From positions 248,001-312,000 of the forward strand of contig JALFRW010000030.1 of NCBI GenBank assembly GCA_022778715.1: DNA of 64,000 bases, given 5' to 3'. The stretch comes from Ezakiella sp. Lineage in GTDB: Bacteria > Bacillota > Clostridia > Tissierellales > Peptoniphilaceae. The notes under the pieces are model-generated. The model was not told the origin of the DNA and made no database searches. It saw only the letters and a list, made by a program, of their open reading frames with translations. This document shows, piece by piece, positions 1 to 11,672 of the stretch (within the stretch, counting starts at the first letter, position 1; each line of letters begins with the position of its first letter). The translations under genes were made by a program, and so were the position numbers.

Positions 1-492
1 AGCGATTTTTAAATGTGAAATGTCAATCCTGTTGCCGGCACCCATCGCGGAAATAAATTTTATTTTATTGTCCACTGCGTACTTTATAATTGCTGCTTTA
101 GCGTCAATATCGTCGCATGCATCCACGATATATGTGGCACCCTTTAATAGCTCGGCAATATTTTCTGCTGTTAGCTTTTCATTAAGCGCTGCCACGTTTG
201 CGCCCTCATCAATGTCAGCAAATCTCTCTTTAAACACATTCACTTTCTTTTCGCCAACTTTGCTCTTTAAGCTGCCAATTTGTCGATTCAAATTTGTGAT
301 ATCAAATGTATCAAAATCAATTAGTATTAAATTACCAACACCTGCTCGCAAAAGCATTTCCGCAGTAATTCCACCAACTCCGCCAACTCCCACTACAGCA
401 ACAGTTGCATTTTTTAATCTTGCAAAATTATCTTCTCCAATCAAAACTTTCGTTCTGGTATCTTTATTCGTCTCTAGCTTCTTGTCTAACAT
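1..492 (-). CDS. tcdA: tRNA threonylcarbamoyladenosine dehydratase TcdA (3' part cut by window edge)
   Basis: An E1/ThiF-like fold enzyme that in known members uses ATP to cyclise t6A37 to ct6A37 in ANN-decoding tRNAs. The visible ~164 residues start MLDKKLETNK, followed by the family's GEDNFARLKNA entry. Next come the nucleotide-binding glycine motif VGVGGVGG (about residues 34-41), IDFDTFDITNLNRQ, and CDDIDAK with a following basic segment. The C-terminal third lies outside the window. The ATG overlaps the 3' end of aspS by 29 bp, so it is probably co-transcribed and translationally coupled; no strong Shine-Dalgarno is visible. MoeB/ThiF relatives share the fold, but the NLNRQ context and the free-standing position favour TcdA. 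Confidence 0.85.
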   Translation of the reverse strand, partial: MLDKKLETNKDTRTKVLIGEDNFARLKNATVAVVGVGGVGGITAEMLLRAGVGNLILIDFDTFDITNLNRQIGSLKSKVGEKKVNVFKERFADIDEGANVAALNEKLTAENIAELLKGATYIVDACDDIDAKAAIIKYAVDNKIKFISAMGAGNRIDISHLKIA

Positions 493-2245
493 TTAAATGA
501 ACTTCTTCAAGTTGTAATTCGGAAATCGCAGATGGAGCATCTGTCATGAGGCAGGTGGCACTTTGAGTTTTAGGAAACGCGATGACGTCTCTGATGTTTG
601 AGGAGTTTGTAAACATTTGAACCATTCTGTCGAGTCCCAGTGCAATCCCTCCGTGTGGCGGTGTACCATAACTTAGTGCCTCTATCATAAATCCGAATTG
701 AGCGCGGGCTTGTTCTTCTGTAAATCCGATTGCTTTAAACATTTTGTCTTGCAACTCGGAATTATTGATTCTGATTGAACCGCCCCCCGCTTCTTCGCCG
801 TTAATAACAATGTCGTATGCTCTTGCGTAGCAGTTGGCAGGGTCGGTTAGCATTTTATCTTCGTCTTCAAATCTTGGAGATGTGAATGGGTGGTGCTTTG
901 CCACATATCTGTTTTCTTCTTCGTCATATTCAAAGAGCGGAAATTCCACAATCCACAAAAGTTCGAACTGCCCTTCTTTAATCATACCAAGTTCACGTGC
1001 AAGTTTATTGCGAAGATTTCCAAGAGCCGCAGAAGTAACACTGTATTTGTCAGCGACAATAAGCACCATATCGCCCGGATTTGAACCCATAAACTCAAAC
1101 ACTTTATTCTTTTCGTCTTCTGTTATGAATTTGTCGATTGAGCTGGATTTTTCTTCATCGTATCTGATATAAATTAACCCCTTTGCCTTGTAGTCTTTTA
1201 CAAAGCTTTCGAGCTTTTTAAAACCTTTTTTTGAAATTTCTTTGTCGCCGTTTGGCACATTTATTGCTCTAATCATTCCGCCATCTTCAATAGTCGACTT
1301 AAACACATTAAATTCGCTATTTTTAAATATTTCGTTTAGATTTTTAAGCTTCATTCCAAAACGAAGGTCCGGCTTATCCACGCCGTAGTCTTCCATTGCA
1401 TCGTCATACTTCATTCTCCTTAATGGAAGTTTTATATCTATGTCCAGCATTTCTTTAAACAGCATTTTAAAAAGTTCTTCATGAATTGTCATCACGTCGT
1501 CTTCGTCCACAAAACTCATTTCAACGTCAACTTGAGTGAATTCCGGCTGACGATTTTGTCTTAAATCTTCATCTCTAAAGCATTTTGCAATTTGAAAATA
1601 TCTATCCATGCCGGATACCATCAACAATTGCTTGAAGATTTGTGGACTTTGAGGAAGCGCATAAAATTCGCCCGGATGAATTCTAGAGGGCACCAAATAG
1701 TCTCTTGCGCCTTCCGGAGTGCTCTTTCCTAAGATTGGAGTCTCAATTTCGTTAAAACCGTGTTCATAGTAAAAATTTCTAATTAAGTGCATCATTTTTG
1801 AGCGCTTTAGAAGAGTTTCTTGCATTCTTGGTTTTCTTAAATCGAGATATCTATATTTTAAACGCATTTCTTCTTTTACATTGTCGTCATCTTTGATATA
1901 GATTGGCGGTGTATTTGCTACGTCCAAAATCAAGAGTTCGCTAGCTAAAATTTCAACTTCACCTGTTGGAATATCCATATTTTTGCTTGCTCTTTCGCAT
2001 ACCACCCCTTTAACAGCAACCACATATTCACTCTTTAAAGAACTTGCAAGCTCTGTCAGTTCCTTGTCATCTTGATTGTATACCACTTGCACGATGCCTT
2101 TAATATCGCGCACGTCAGTGAAAATTAGTGAACCCAAATTTCTATTTCTTTGAACCCAACCCATGATAACAACTTCTTTGCCAATATCTCTTGGTCTAAC
2201 GTCGCCACACATGACAGTTCTCTTAAGAGTTCCCATTCCTCTCAT
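464..2245 (-). CDS. aspS: Aspartyl-tRNA synthetase
   Basis: Class II synthetase charging tRNA-Asp (or both Asp and Asn tRNAs, if the type is non-discriminating). At 593 residues it is the bacterial size. An N-terminal OB-fold anticodon domain (about 15-110, with GWVQRNRNLGSLIF) precedes the class II core with FRDEDLRQNRQPEFTQ (motif 2), a GAD-type insertion in the middle, and motif 3 GIALGLDRMVQMF at 533-545. The start has AGGAGG six bases upstream. It follows hemZ and overlaps tcdA. The neighbour hisS, often found next to aspS in clostridia, is absent. No T-box leader is present because the gene sits inside an operon. Confidence 0.97.
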   Translation of the reverse strand: MRGMGTLKRTVMCGDVRPRDIGKEVVIMGWVQRNRNLGSLIFTDVRDIKGIVQVVYNQDDKELTELASSLKSEYVVAVKGVVCERASKNMDIPTGEVEILASELLILDVANTPPIYIKDDDNVKEEMRLKYRYLDLRKPRMQETLLKRSKMMHLIRNFYYEHGFNEIETPILGKSTPEGARDYLVPSRIHPGEFYALPQSPQIFKQLLMVSGMDRYFQIAKCFRDEDLRQNRQPEFTQVDVEMSFVDEDDVMTIHEELFKMLFKEMLDIDIKLPLRRMKYDDAMEDYGVDKPDLRFGMKLKNLNEIFKNSEFNVFKSTIEDGGMIRAINVPNGDKEISKKGFKKLESFVKDYKAKGLIYIRYDEEKSSSIDKFITEDEKNKVFEFMGSNPGDMVLIVADKYSVTSAALGNLRNKLARELGMIKEGQFELLWIVEFPLFEYDEEENRYVAKHHPFTSPRFEDEDKMLTDPANCYARAYDIVINGEEAGGGSIRINNSELQDKMFKAIGFTEEQARAQFGFMIEALSYGTPPHGGIALGLDRMVQMFTNSSNIRDVIAFPKTQSATCLMTDAPSAISELQLEEVHLNVRQEARDE

Positions 2246-2261
2246 AATAATCCTCCTTATA

Positions 2262-3653
2262 TCACATTAAATTTAAAGCTTCTTCTATTTTTTTATTGCA
2301 GAGTTCGTCCAGTCTATCTAAATAACAAATTATATCGCGGTACCCAAAAACGCGGTGGCAATCCAAATTTGAATCCACATATTTTGTGACAGCCCCCATT
2401 CCAAATGCAAGCACATGATTTAAATCATTCATCGACAAAATATTGAAAATATTTTCCTTATTCGGTTTTGCAAACCCCACATTCTCAGCCTCGCCCAATT
2501 GTCTCTTTTGGCGATACAGATAATACGGGTGATATCCCTTTTCATATAAACTACTGTAAAGCTTGTTTCTATCAATCAATTCATCGTAATTAAAAAGCAC
2601 ATTGTCGTTTCTAAACCTACTGCCACTTTTAACTGCAAGCGAGTGAATGGTTACATTATCCGGTGCAAGCTTTAGAATTTCCGAAAGGGTGTATGCCACT
2701 TCATCCGCTCCTTCACCCACAAGCCCCGTAATCATGTCCATATTTATCTCTACCGGAAACTTTTTAGCAATTTGAAATGCTTTGTAAATATCTTCCACCC
2801 TGTGCTTTCTGCCAATATTATCCAAAGTCTCTTGCACCATTGACTGCGGATTTATGCTTATTCTTGTGACTTTGTTTTTAACCAAAACTTTCATCAGCTC
2901 ATCTGTAATGCTCTCCGGTCTTCCCGCCTCAAAAGTAATTTCGATTAAATTTGGAAATTTTTCGTTTAATGTATTTAGCAGTCTATCCGTGTCAGAAAGA
3001 CTAAGAGTTGACGGAGTGCCGCCTCCAATATAAGCTGCAATTGCATTTTCCGGTGGAAGTGCATTATAAGTGAACTCAATTTCGCTAATAAGTGCCGGCA
3101 CATATTTGTCCATCCATTTGCCGAATTTGTCCATAGTCATCACGGAAAAACTGCAATAGCTGCAGCGCGTTTCACAAAAAGGTATATGCACATAAACCAG
3201 ATGCTTCTCCTTTAGCTTTTCAATTATTTCGTGTTCGTAAAAATCTATTGTTTTGCAAAGTTGAACCTTGTCTTCGCGTACTCTACAGTTTTCTTTAAAC
3301 ACCTTTAATCCGTATTCATCGCCGTACTCATTTTTACACCAATTCATATAGCTCACCGGGCGAATTCCCGTGAGTGTGCCCCACGGCAAAGTTTTACCCG
3401 TGATAAGAGATGCCATATCGTAAACCAGCACCTTGCCGGCTCGCACATCGTCAAGAGGTGCAATATGCAAACTCTTTTCACAAATCAGTATATCGTCTAT
3501 ATAAACTTTTCCAAAAAGTGTTGAGTCTTTTTTACATATACTAATTATAACATTTTTTTCATAATCTTCAAGTGATTTAAAGCCAATAAAAGGCTTTACC
3601 ATCTCTTCCCAAGTCTTATGAAACGAAATATTCTCGCAAACAAATTTTATCAT
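2262..3653 (-). CDS. hemZ: HemZ-type radical SAM coproporphyrinogen dehydrogenase-like protein
   Basis: 463 residues. A family-specific N-terminal region carries the PWGTLTGIRP motif near residues 90-99. The radical-SAM cluster motif C160-x3-C164-x2-C167 (CETRCSYC) follows, then YIGGGTPSTL, which matches the HemN/HemZ/HemW superfamily. HemZ proteins are annotated as oxygen-independent coproporphyrinogen III oxidases. No other haem gene is visible here, so the true substrate in this organism is uncertain. The start overlaps the stop of the upstream hydrolase by one base (TAATG), indicating tight coupling. The order hydrolase-hemZ-aspS is common in clostridia. Confidence 0.85.
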   Translation of the reverse strand: MIKFVCENISFHKTWEEMVKPFIGFKSLEDYEKNVIISICKKDSTLFGKVYIDDILICEKSLHIAPLDDVRAGKVLVYDMASLITGKTLPWGTLTGIRPVSYMNWCKNEYGDEYGLKVFKENCRVREDKVQLCKTIDFYEHEIIEKLKEKHLVYVHIPFCETRCSYCSFSVMTMDKFGKWMDKYVPALISEIEFTYNALPPENAIAAYIGGGTPSTLSLSDTDRLLNTLNEKFPNLIEITFEAGRPESITDELMKVLVKNKVTRISINPQSMVQETLDNIGRKHRVEDIYKAFQIAKKFPVEINMDMITGLVGEGADEVAYTLSEILKLAPDNVTIHSLAVKSGSRFRNDNVLFNYDELIDRNKLYSSLYEKGYHPYYLYRQKRQLGEAENVGFAKPNKENIFNILSMNDLNHVLAFGMGAVTKYVDSNLDCHRVFGYRDIICYLDRLDELCNKKIEEALNLM

Positions 3654-4285
3654 TATACGAGTGAAACGATATATGGATTGTTTTTAACTTCGAATTCTAT
3701 TGTAGATGTCTCTCCGTGACCCGGATATACAATTAAATCTTTTTGAAAATGGTCTCTAATTCTCTTTAAAGACTCATTCATTTTAGCTTGACTGCCTGAG
3801 TATAAATCAGTTCTGCCGATATTCCCTCTAAAAATTGTATCCCCGGTAAAAATCATAGAATCATTATAGAGGCAAACTGAGCCTTCAGTGTGTCCCGGAG
3901 TTTCCATCACTTTAAGGGTTATATCGCCAAATTTAAGCTCGTCACCATCTTTAAAATAAACGTCCGGCTTTAATGTAACGGGACCAACAAGAGTATTAAA
4001 AGACAAATTGTTTTGAGCACTGTCAAATAAATCTTTTTCTCTTTCTGCGCCGTAAACTTTCACTCCGAGCAGCTCTCTTAATTTATCTACGCCTGCAATA
4101 TGATCGAAATGTCCGTGAGTTACAACGATTGCAAGATCCTTTAAACCGTTGTCTTCTAAAAGCTTTACAACATCTTCAGGGTCACCTCCGCAATCAATAA
4201 TCACGGCTTCTTTCTTGTCGTCATAAAGAACATAAGTGTTTGCACCGTATATTCCTAAATTTTTCATTAAAACATTATATTTCAT
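3653..4285 (-). CDS. Metallo-beta-lactamase-fold hydrolase (glyoxalase II-like)
   Basis: 210 residues from the ATG preceded by GGAGG (five-base spacing), four codons inside the longest reading frame. The binuclear metal motif H57-x-H59-x-D61-H62 (THGHFDHIAG) is intact. Downstream ligands follow in ETPGHTEGSVC, FTGDTIF and YPGHGE. This is the compact YcbL/GloB-like group, often linked with hydroxyacylglutathione-type or thioester hydrolysis; the substrate cannot be read from sequence. It is first gene of the hydrolase-hemZ-aspS-tcdA operon. An extended -10 (TGCTATAAT, plus-strand 4312-4320) lies upstream. Confidence 0.85.
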   Translation of the reverse strand: MKYNVLMKNLGIYGANTYVLYDDKKEAVIIDCGGDPEDVVKLLEDNGLKDLAIVVTHGHFDHIAGVDKLRELLGVKVYGAEREKDLFDSAQNNLSFNTLVGPVTLKPDVYFKDGDELKFGDITLKVMETPGHTEGSVCLYNDSMIFTGDTIFRGNIGRTDLYSGSQAKMNESLKRIRDHFQKDLIVYPGHGETSTIEFEVKNNPYIVSLV

Positions 4286-4311
4286 ATCGTCCTCCAAACA
4301 ACTTATCTATA

Positions 4312-4320
4312 ATTATAGCA
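4312..4320 (-). promoter_or_regulatory. Extended -10 promoter of the hydrolase-hemZ-aspS-tcdA operon
   Basis: On the minus strand TGCTATAAT is a perfect extended -10. No good -35 lies 17 bp upstream, which is usual for extended -10 promoters. It is divergent from the helicase promoter in the same 105-bp interval. Confidence 0.45.
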
Positions 4321-4342
4321 CAAATTCACACAAATACCACAT

Positions 4343-4371
4343 TTGGATTAAACAAAAAAATATAGTATAAT
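4343..4371 (+). promoter_or_regulatory. Promoter of the UvrD-like helicase gene
   Basis: TTGGAT, 17-bp spacer, TATAAT. The -10 lies about 19 bp before the start codon and the Shine-Dalgarno CGGAGGG follows, so the leader is very short. Confidence 0.6.
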
Positions 4372-4389
4372 GAAAGACCGGAGGGAAAA

Positions 4390-6210
4390 ATGCAATTTTC
4401 AGTTTCACAAAAAAATGCAATAAATCACATTGATGGTCCATGCCTCGTACTTGCAGTGCCCGGCGCCGGAAAAACCACAATCTTGATTGAGAGAATATTA
4501 AATTTAATATACAATCACAATGTTTTGCCCTCTGAAATTCTAGCTCTGACTTTCACACGCTCATCGGCTCGCGATATGGAGGCGCGAATTTCAGAACTTG
4601 ACCCGTCAATAAAAGTGGAAAACATTAAAACAATTCACTCCCTTTGTTACGAAATTTTGTCTTACAACGCAAGACTTACAAACACAAGCTTTAAAATGAT
4701 TGAAGACCGACGCTTTGGCTCCCTTCGTTATGATCTTTTAAACCATATAAAAATGTCCATTGATAAAACCGCACTTTCTATTGAGGACTACAAAAATATT
4801 TTGTCCACAATTAGTGCAAAGAAAACTTTCGGAGTGTTTGTGAATAGGCATGTTAAAACAACAGATATTCCTGAATTTGACAAATATTTTGATGGCTACG
4901 AGGCTTACAAGAACGCACATAATATTTTGGATTATGATGACCTTTTGATAAATACGGATAAACTCTTAAAAGAAAATACCGAGATTAGAAATCACTACAA
5001 AAATAAATTTAAATATATTTCACTTGACGAAGCACAAGACACCTCTCACATTCAGTGGTCTATAATAAAGACTCTGCTTACCAAAAAGCAAAATCTGTTT
5101 GCCGTGGCGGACGACGATCAAAGCATATACCGTTTTCGCGGAGCAACTCCGGAGATGCTAATGAACTTTGAAAACGAGTTTCAAAACGCAAAAATCATTT
5201 ACTTGGAAACCAATTATCGATCGCGATATGAAATTGTAAATTCTGCACAAAAACTGATTAAAAACAATGCCGCACGATTTAAAAAGAATATTCTCGCCAA
5301 CAAAGACAAATCCAGCACGGTGAAAGTGAGAATTATGAAAAACAAAAAGAGCGAGTACGAAGACATTGTAAAAACGATTAAAGAAGTTAAAGGAGAAATT
5401 GCAATAATATACCGAAACAATATTTCTGCAATCGCACTTATGGACATGCTCGACCGAAATTTGATTAACTTTGAACTTAAAGACCACAATATAGACTTTT
5501 TCTACAACAGCACTTATAAAGATTTAATTGATATCGTCACATTTTTCGTGAATCCGGAGGATATAGAAACGTATTCCGGAATTTACTACAAAATGAACGG
5601 ATTTCTTACGAAAAAAGAAATAGAAATGCTATATCATGCGCCCGGGCGCACTTATTATGACAAAATTATTCAGCACGAAGACATTAAAACTTACAAAAAA
5701 GAACTTATAAAAGACCTTGAAGTCGTTAGAAAACACACGCTTAAACATTTCAGAGAATATGGATTTAGAACCATTCTAAGTAGTACCGGATATTTTGACT
5801 ATTTAGACAATCTCTCACGCAGACATAACCGCGGACTTGAGAGTTATTTAAAATATTTGCGCACGCTGGAAATGATTGCCAAAAACTGTGTAAATGCGGA
5901 AGATTTTCTAAACAGGATGTCTGAGTTATACAACATGGCGACACGCGAAAATAGGAGCAAAATTAAGCTATTGAGTATGCACTCATCAAAAGGTCTTGAA
6001 TTTGACACGGTGCTTTTAATAGATCTCATCAATTCAGAAATTCCGGGCGACAGAATCACAAAGCAAGAACTCGAGGAAGAACGAAGACTATTGTATGTGG
6101 GAATGACCAGAGCAAAAGAAAATTTATATATGTATTCCTACAAAGCTGATGGCAATGAAAAAGTACAAGTATCACAGTTTTTATACGAACTGAAAGAAAA
6201 AAAACAATAA
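4390..6210 (+). CDS. Short UvrD/PcrA-type superfamily 1 DNA helicase
   Basis: 606 residues with all SF1A helicase motifs: Walker A VPGAGKTT (23-30), Walker B DEAQD (213-217), motif III DDDQSIYRFRGA (241-252), and near the C-terminus SMHSSKGLEFD and EEERRLLYVGMTRAK. At 606 residues it is shorter than PcrA/UvrD (about 720-750); the 2B/1B subdomains look trimmed and there is no long C-terminal Tudor-like tail. It probably unwinds DNA 3'-5' in repair or restart, but may be a second paralogue rather than the essential PcrA. It is monocistronic, between its own promoter and the terminator shared with folD. Confidence 0.9.
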   Translation: MQFSVSQKNAINHIDGPCLVLAVPGAGKTTILIERILNLIYNHNVLPSEILALTFTRSSARDMEARISELDPSIKVENIKTIHSLCYEILSYNARLTNTSFKMIEDRRFGSLRYDLLNHIKMSIDKTALSIEDYKNILSTISAKKTFGVFVNRHVKTTDIPEFDKYFDGYEAYKNAHNILDYDDLLINTDKLLKENTEIRNHYKNKFKYISLDEAQDTSHIQWSIIKTLLTKKQNLFAVADDDQSIYRFRGATPEMLMNFENEFQNAKIIYLETNYRSRYEIVNSAQKLIKNNAARFKKNILANKDKSSTVKVRIMKNKKSEYEDIVKTIKEVKGEIAIIYRNNISAIALMDMLDRNLINFELKDHNIDFFYNSTYKDLIDIVTFFVNPEDIETYSGIYYKMNGFLTKKEIEMLYHAPGRTYYDKIIQHEDIKTYKKELIKDLEVVRKHTLKHFREYGFRTILSSTGYFDYLDNLSRRHNRGLESYLKYLRTLEMIAKNCVNAEDFLNRMSELYNMATRENRSKIKLLSMHSSKGLEFDTVLLIDLINSEIPGDRITKQELEEERRLLYVGMTRAKENLYMYSYKADGNEKVQVSQFLYELKEKKQ

Positions 6211-6343
6211 AAGATGAATATACTTTTTGCAAAAAAGCATATTGGAACTTAAAAACACAATTAGCTGACTAAAAAGACATTAAACTAAGCACTATGATAC
6301 AAAATGTTTCGAGCAAAAAACTCAATTCATTTGGCGCAAAGAA

Positions 6344-6373
6344 AAAATTCCGGTGAAAATCCACCGGAATTTT
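6344..6373. terminator. Bidirectional terminator between helicase and folD
   Basis: A 12-bp perfect inverted repeat around ATTCCGGTG / CACCGGAAT with a six-base loop, A-rich on one side and T-rich on the other. It can end transcription of both convergent genes. Confidence 0.85.
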
Positions 6374-6379
6374 TAATAC

Positions 6380-7231
6380 TTATTTGATAGTTTGTTGCTC
6401 GCAAGCTTTAACCACTTGTGATAATAAGATAGTCGTTGTAATTGAACCGACTCCGCCTGGAACCGGAGTAATAGCTGCCACATAATCTTTTACTTCATCG
6501 TAGTTCACATCTCCTGAGAGTTTACCATCAGAAGTTGTGCCGACGCCCACGTCGATAACCACTGAATTTTCAGAAAAATAAGATTTGTCTAACATTGCAG
6601 GTCTACCAAGTGCTGTAATCACATAGTCTGCTCTCTTTGTGTGAGCTTTCAAGTCGGCGGTCTTACTGTGACAAATTGTAACTGTTGCATTTTCGTTTAA
6701 AAGCATCATAGCAAGAGGTTTTCCAACCACCATTGATCTATTTATGACCACCACGTCCTTGCCTTTTAGTTCGTAGCCATGACCTAAAATCATTTCAACA
6801 GCTGCTCTAGGAGTTGCCGGCTCAAGTCCTGTTCTGTCCCCTTCAAAAATCTTTTCTAAGTTTACGGGATTCATGGCATCCACGTCTTTTGCAGGATCAA
6901 TTAAATTGCATATCGCATCTTGGTCAATATGCCTTGGCAGTGGTCTAAACATCAAAATCCCATGAACACATGCATCGCTATTTAAATCTGTCATCACTTT
7001 TGCGAGCTCTTCAGTTGTGGTTTCTTCTTTTAAAAGCACATTCTTCACTTTGAGTCCGATTGTGCCGCTAACTTTAACAACTGCTCTTTCATATGAAATG
7101 TCCGAATCATTTTCGCCCACGCGAACAATTGCAATTGTTGGATTAATTCCCTTGTCGACCAAACTTTGAATGCGAACTTTCAAATCTTCTTTAATTTTAT
7201 CAGCTACAACTTTACCTCTTAATTCTTTCAT
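6380..7231 (-). CDS. folD: Bifunctional methylenetetrahydrofolate dehydrogenase / cyclohydrolase FolD
   Basis: 283 residues, the family's usual length. It interconverts 5,10-methylene-THF and 10-formyl-THF in the cytoplasm using NAD(P). Visible features are the catalytic region SYERAVVKVSGTIGLK, the Rossmann part VVVINRSMVVGKPLAMMLL, and the C-terminal signature PVPGGVGSITTTILLSQ. The chosen ATG is preceded by GGGGGAAAAT; a frame extension of seven codons upstream lacks a ribosome site. The gene appears monocistronic. In glycine-fermenting anaerobes FolD links the one-carbon pool to serine/glycine interconversion, which fits the glycine reductase operon nearby, but that link is inference. Confidence 0.96.
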   Translation of the reverse strand: MKELRGKVVADKIKEDLKVRIQSLVDKGINPTIAIVRVGENDSDISYERAVVKVSGTIGLKVKNVLLKEETTTEELAKVMTDLNSDACVHGILMFRPLPRHIDQDAICNLIDPAKDVDAMNPVNLEKIFEGDRTGLEPATPRAAVEMILGHGYELKGKDVVVINRSMVVGKPLAMMLLNENATVTICHSKTADLKAHTKRADYVITALGRPAMLDKSYFSENSVVIDVGVGTTSDGKLSGDVNYDEVKDYVAAITPVPGGVGSITTTILLSQVVKACEQQTIK

Positions 7232-7269
7232 ATTTTCCCCCTTAAATCTCAATTATTACAAATAAAAAA

Positions 7270-7283
7270 GCGGGAAGTCCCGC
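7270..7283 (-). terminator. Terminator of the NlpC/P60 gene
   Basis: GCGGG / CCCGC stem with a four-base loop, followed on the minus strand by TTTTTTATT, directly after the stop codon. Confidence 0.85.
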
Positions 7284-7284
7284 C

Positions 7285-8307
7285 TTATTTTAAAACTCTA
7301 CGTGCACTTACATAAGTCTTAATATAGTAACTGGAGTTCAAACTGTCAATAACAACGCCTGAATTAATTGTAGTTGCTGAGTGGATGAATTTCCCATCTC
7401 CAACATAAATTCCAACGTGGCTGACACCGGCTCCCATAGTATTGAAAAATACCAGGTCGCCCGGCAACAAATTGGCCTTGTCAACAGGTGTTCCAAATTG
7501 AGATTGCGAAGCACTTGTTCTAGGCAAACTTATGCCAAATTGCTTAAATACATAAGTAGTGAACCCGCTACAATCAAATGCTCCCGGCCCGGATGCTCCA
7601 AATACATATGGTTTTCCCATTTGAGCCTTTGCAAAATCGAGAAGACTTGCATATTTTGCCACATTCAACCTGGTCATATCTTCATCGCTTCTATTTAAAA
7701 ACTCATCTTGGAATCTCACCAAATCTTTTGGCACCAAAACTCTCTTACCATTTTGATCAACTGCGTCAAAAACGCCGTCTTTAATATTTTTAACAATAAT
7801 AGCATCACCTTTTTTATAACTGTTGTTTAAAAAAGTGAAATCTGCTTGTAAAAAAGCCATATTAACTTTTTCTGTCGTACCGTTTGACAGATTTTCTGTT
7901 AAAGCATAACCTTCCAAATCGTCATTCGTTTTTACTAATGAATAATTGCCCACAACCTTTAAAATTTGGACCGGTTCATTTTCAAGTAAAAATCTATAAA
8001 CTTCATCGCTTTCAGGACTTGCTTTAAGTTCTGTAATTCTCTTGACAACATTGTTGCCGGTTTGAATTTCGCGAAGAAGCACATTGTTCTTTAAAACCTT
8101 TAACTTTTGACCATCTTTTTCGATGATATAGTTTGCATCCTCCGAATTTGAAATATTTACAACTTCTCCTTCAGTCAAATTAACTTCTATTCCACTAGGC
8201 GTTGTTACTTGTACTGGATTTATTATTGTACCTGTGTCAAATGTTGCAAATGCTAAAATTGACAAAACACCGGACACTTTGAATACATTTTTAATTACTT
8301 TGTGCAT
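7285..8307 (-). CDS. Secreted NlpC/P60 cell-wall peptidase with SH3-like N-terminal part
   Basis: 340 residues. An N-terminal basic/hydrophobic stretch (about 1-28) looks like a signal peptide. The middle (about 35-215) is SH3b-like and contains two repeats of the 'epvqilkvvgnYslVktnddleGYalt' type. The C-terminal NlpC/P60 domain has catalytic C246 (FDCSG), H297 (SHVGIY) and H309 (FIHS). It probably cuts D-gamma-glutamyl-diamino acid bonds in peptidoglycan during growth or separation. It has its own promoter (TTGACA-18-TAAAAT), AGGAGG before the ATG and a terminator, so it is a single-gene unit. Confidence 0.9.
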   Translation of the reverse strand: MHKVIKNVFKVSGVLSILAFATFDTGTIINPVQVTTPSGIEVNLTEGEVVNISNSEDANYIIEKDGQKLKVLKNNVLLREIQTGNNVVKRITELKASPESDEVYRFLLENEPVQILKVVGNYSLVKTNDDLEGYALTENLSNGTTEKVNMAFLQADFTFLNNSYKKGDAIIVKNIKDGVFDAVDQNGKRVLVPKDLVRFQDEFLNRSDEDMTRLNVAKYASLLDFAKAQMGKPYVFGASGPGAFDCSGFTTYVFKQFGISLPRTSASQSQFGTPVDKANLLPGDLVFFNTMGAGVSHVGIYVGDGKFIHSATTINSGVVIDSLNSSYYIKTYVSARRVLK

Positions 8308-8329
8308 AGTACCTCCTCTAGGTAAAATT

Positions 8330-8359
8330 ATTTTAGCACATTTTTTCCGACCTTGTCAA
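8330..8359 (-). promoter_or_regulatory. Promoter of the NlpC/P60 gene
   Basis: Minus-strand TTGACA, 18-bp spacer, TAAAAT, about 22 bp before the start codon. Confidence 0.6.
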
Positions 8360-8431
8360 GCTCTTGGATGTATATGGAGCCTAAAAGTGCCAAACCCATT
8401 AATATTTCAAGTTCTTATCGATTATTAAAAA

Positions 8432-10465
<2,034 letters not shown>

Positions 10466-10488
<23 letters not shown>

Positions 10489-11671
10489 CTATATCGTCAA
10501 TAACATCAATTCCCGGCAGGACTTTTCCTTCCATCATCTCAAGACTGGCGCCGCCGCCGGTTGAAATATGAGTCATCTTATCTTCATATCCGGAGAGTTT
10601 TACTGCAAGAGCGGTGTCTCCTCCTCCCACAATCGAAATTGCTTCAGAAAAAGCGAGAGCCTTTGCAACACCGAAAGTTCCGGCACTAAACTTTTCATTT
10701 TCAAACACGCCCATCGGTCCATTCCAAATGACAAGCTTTGCTCCATTGATCTTGTCAATAAACGCCTTTGTCGTCTTTTCTCCAATATCAAGAGCCATTT
10801 CATCATCCTTGATATCATCAATAGCAGCTGTCCGCAAACCCTTCGGCTTATCAAAATCGGTTGAAACAATCACATCAGTTGGAAGCACAATTTCAACATT
10901 TTTATCCTTAGCATTTGCCAAAATCTCTTTTGCAACATCAAACTTTTCAGCTTCAACTTTGGATGATCCCATATCGAAACCTTCAGCCTTTAAAAAAGTG
11001 TTAGCCATAGCTCCACCAATCAAAATAGTATCCACCTTATCAAGCAAATTGTTGATAACCCCAATCTTATCGCTAACCTTAGCGCCGCCTAAAATTGCCA
11101 CAAAAGGATGCTTCGGATTTTTTAGATTATCATCAATACATTCGATTTCTTTTTGTAGTAAGAAACCTGTTGCAGATGGCAAATATTTACAAACGCCGAC
11201 ATTTGAAGCATGTGCTCTGTGAGCAGTTCCAAACGCATCGTTCACAAAATAATCCGCGTGTTTTGCAAGTTCCTTTGCAAACTCATCGTCATTATTTTCC
11301 TCGCCGGGAGTGAATCTTGTGTTTTCAAGAAGCATCACCTGTCCATTTTTCAAATTTTCACAAGCTGCAAGAGTACAATCATTCACCGGGTCCACAGTTG
11401 AAATAAACACCACTTCTTGACCCAAAAGTTCTTCGAGTCTTTCCTTGACCGGAAATAGGGAAAATTCCTTCTTATATTCGCCCTTTGGCCTGCCCAAATG
11501 GCTCATCAAAATAACTCTTGCCTTTTTATTAATTAAATACTTTATCGTCTTTAGTGAAGACACAATTCTAAAATCGTCTGTTATTTTGCCATCTTTCATG
11601 GGCACATTAAAATCCACACGAACTAAAACTCTCTTGCCTTCAACATTTAAATCTGTAACATTTCTTTTCAT
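10466..11671 (-). CDS. pgk: Phosphoglycerate kinase
   Basis: 401 residues. It transfers phosphate from 1,3-bisphosphoglycerate to ADP. Visible motifs are RVLVRVDFNVPMKDG at the N-terminus, LMSHLGRPKG, ENTRFTPGEE, the hinge region AILGGAKVSDKIGV, and the nucleotide-binding SIVGGGDTALA. The start is immediately after the gap stop. The long open frames on the opposite strand here are shadows of this gene. Confidence 0.98.
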
Positions 11672-11672
11672 T

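Noticed and set aside
10614..11222. 202-codon plus-strand reading frame
   Set aside because: It is antisense to pgk, whose protein is complete and strongly conserved; low-complexity Ser/Phe composition is typical of an antisense shadow.
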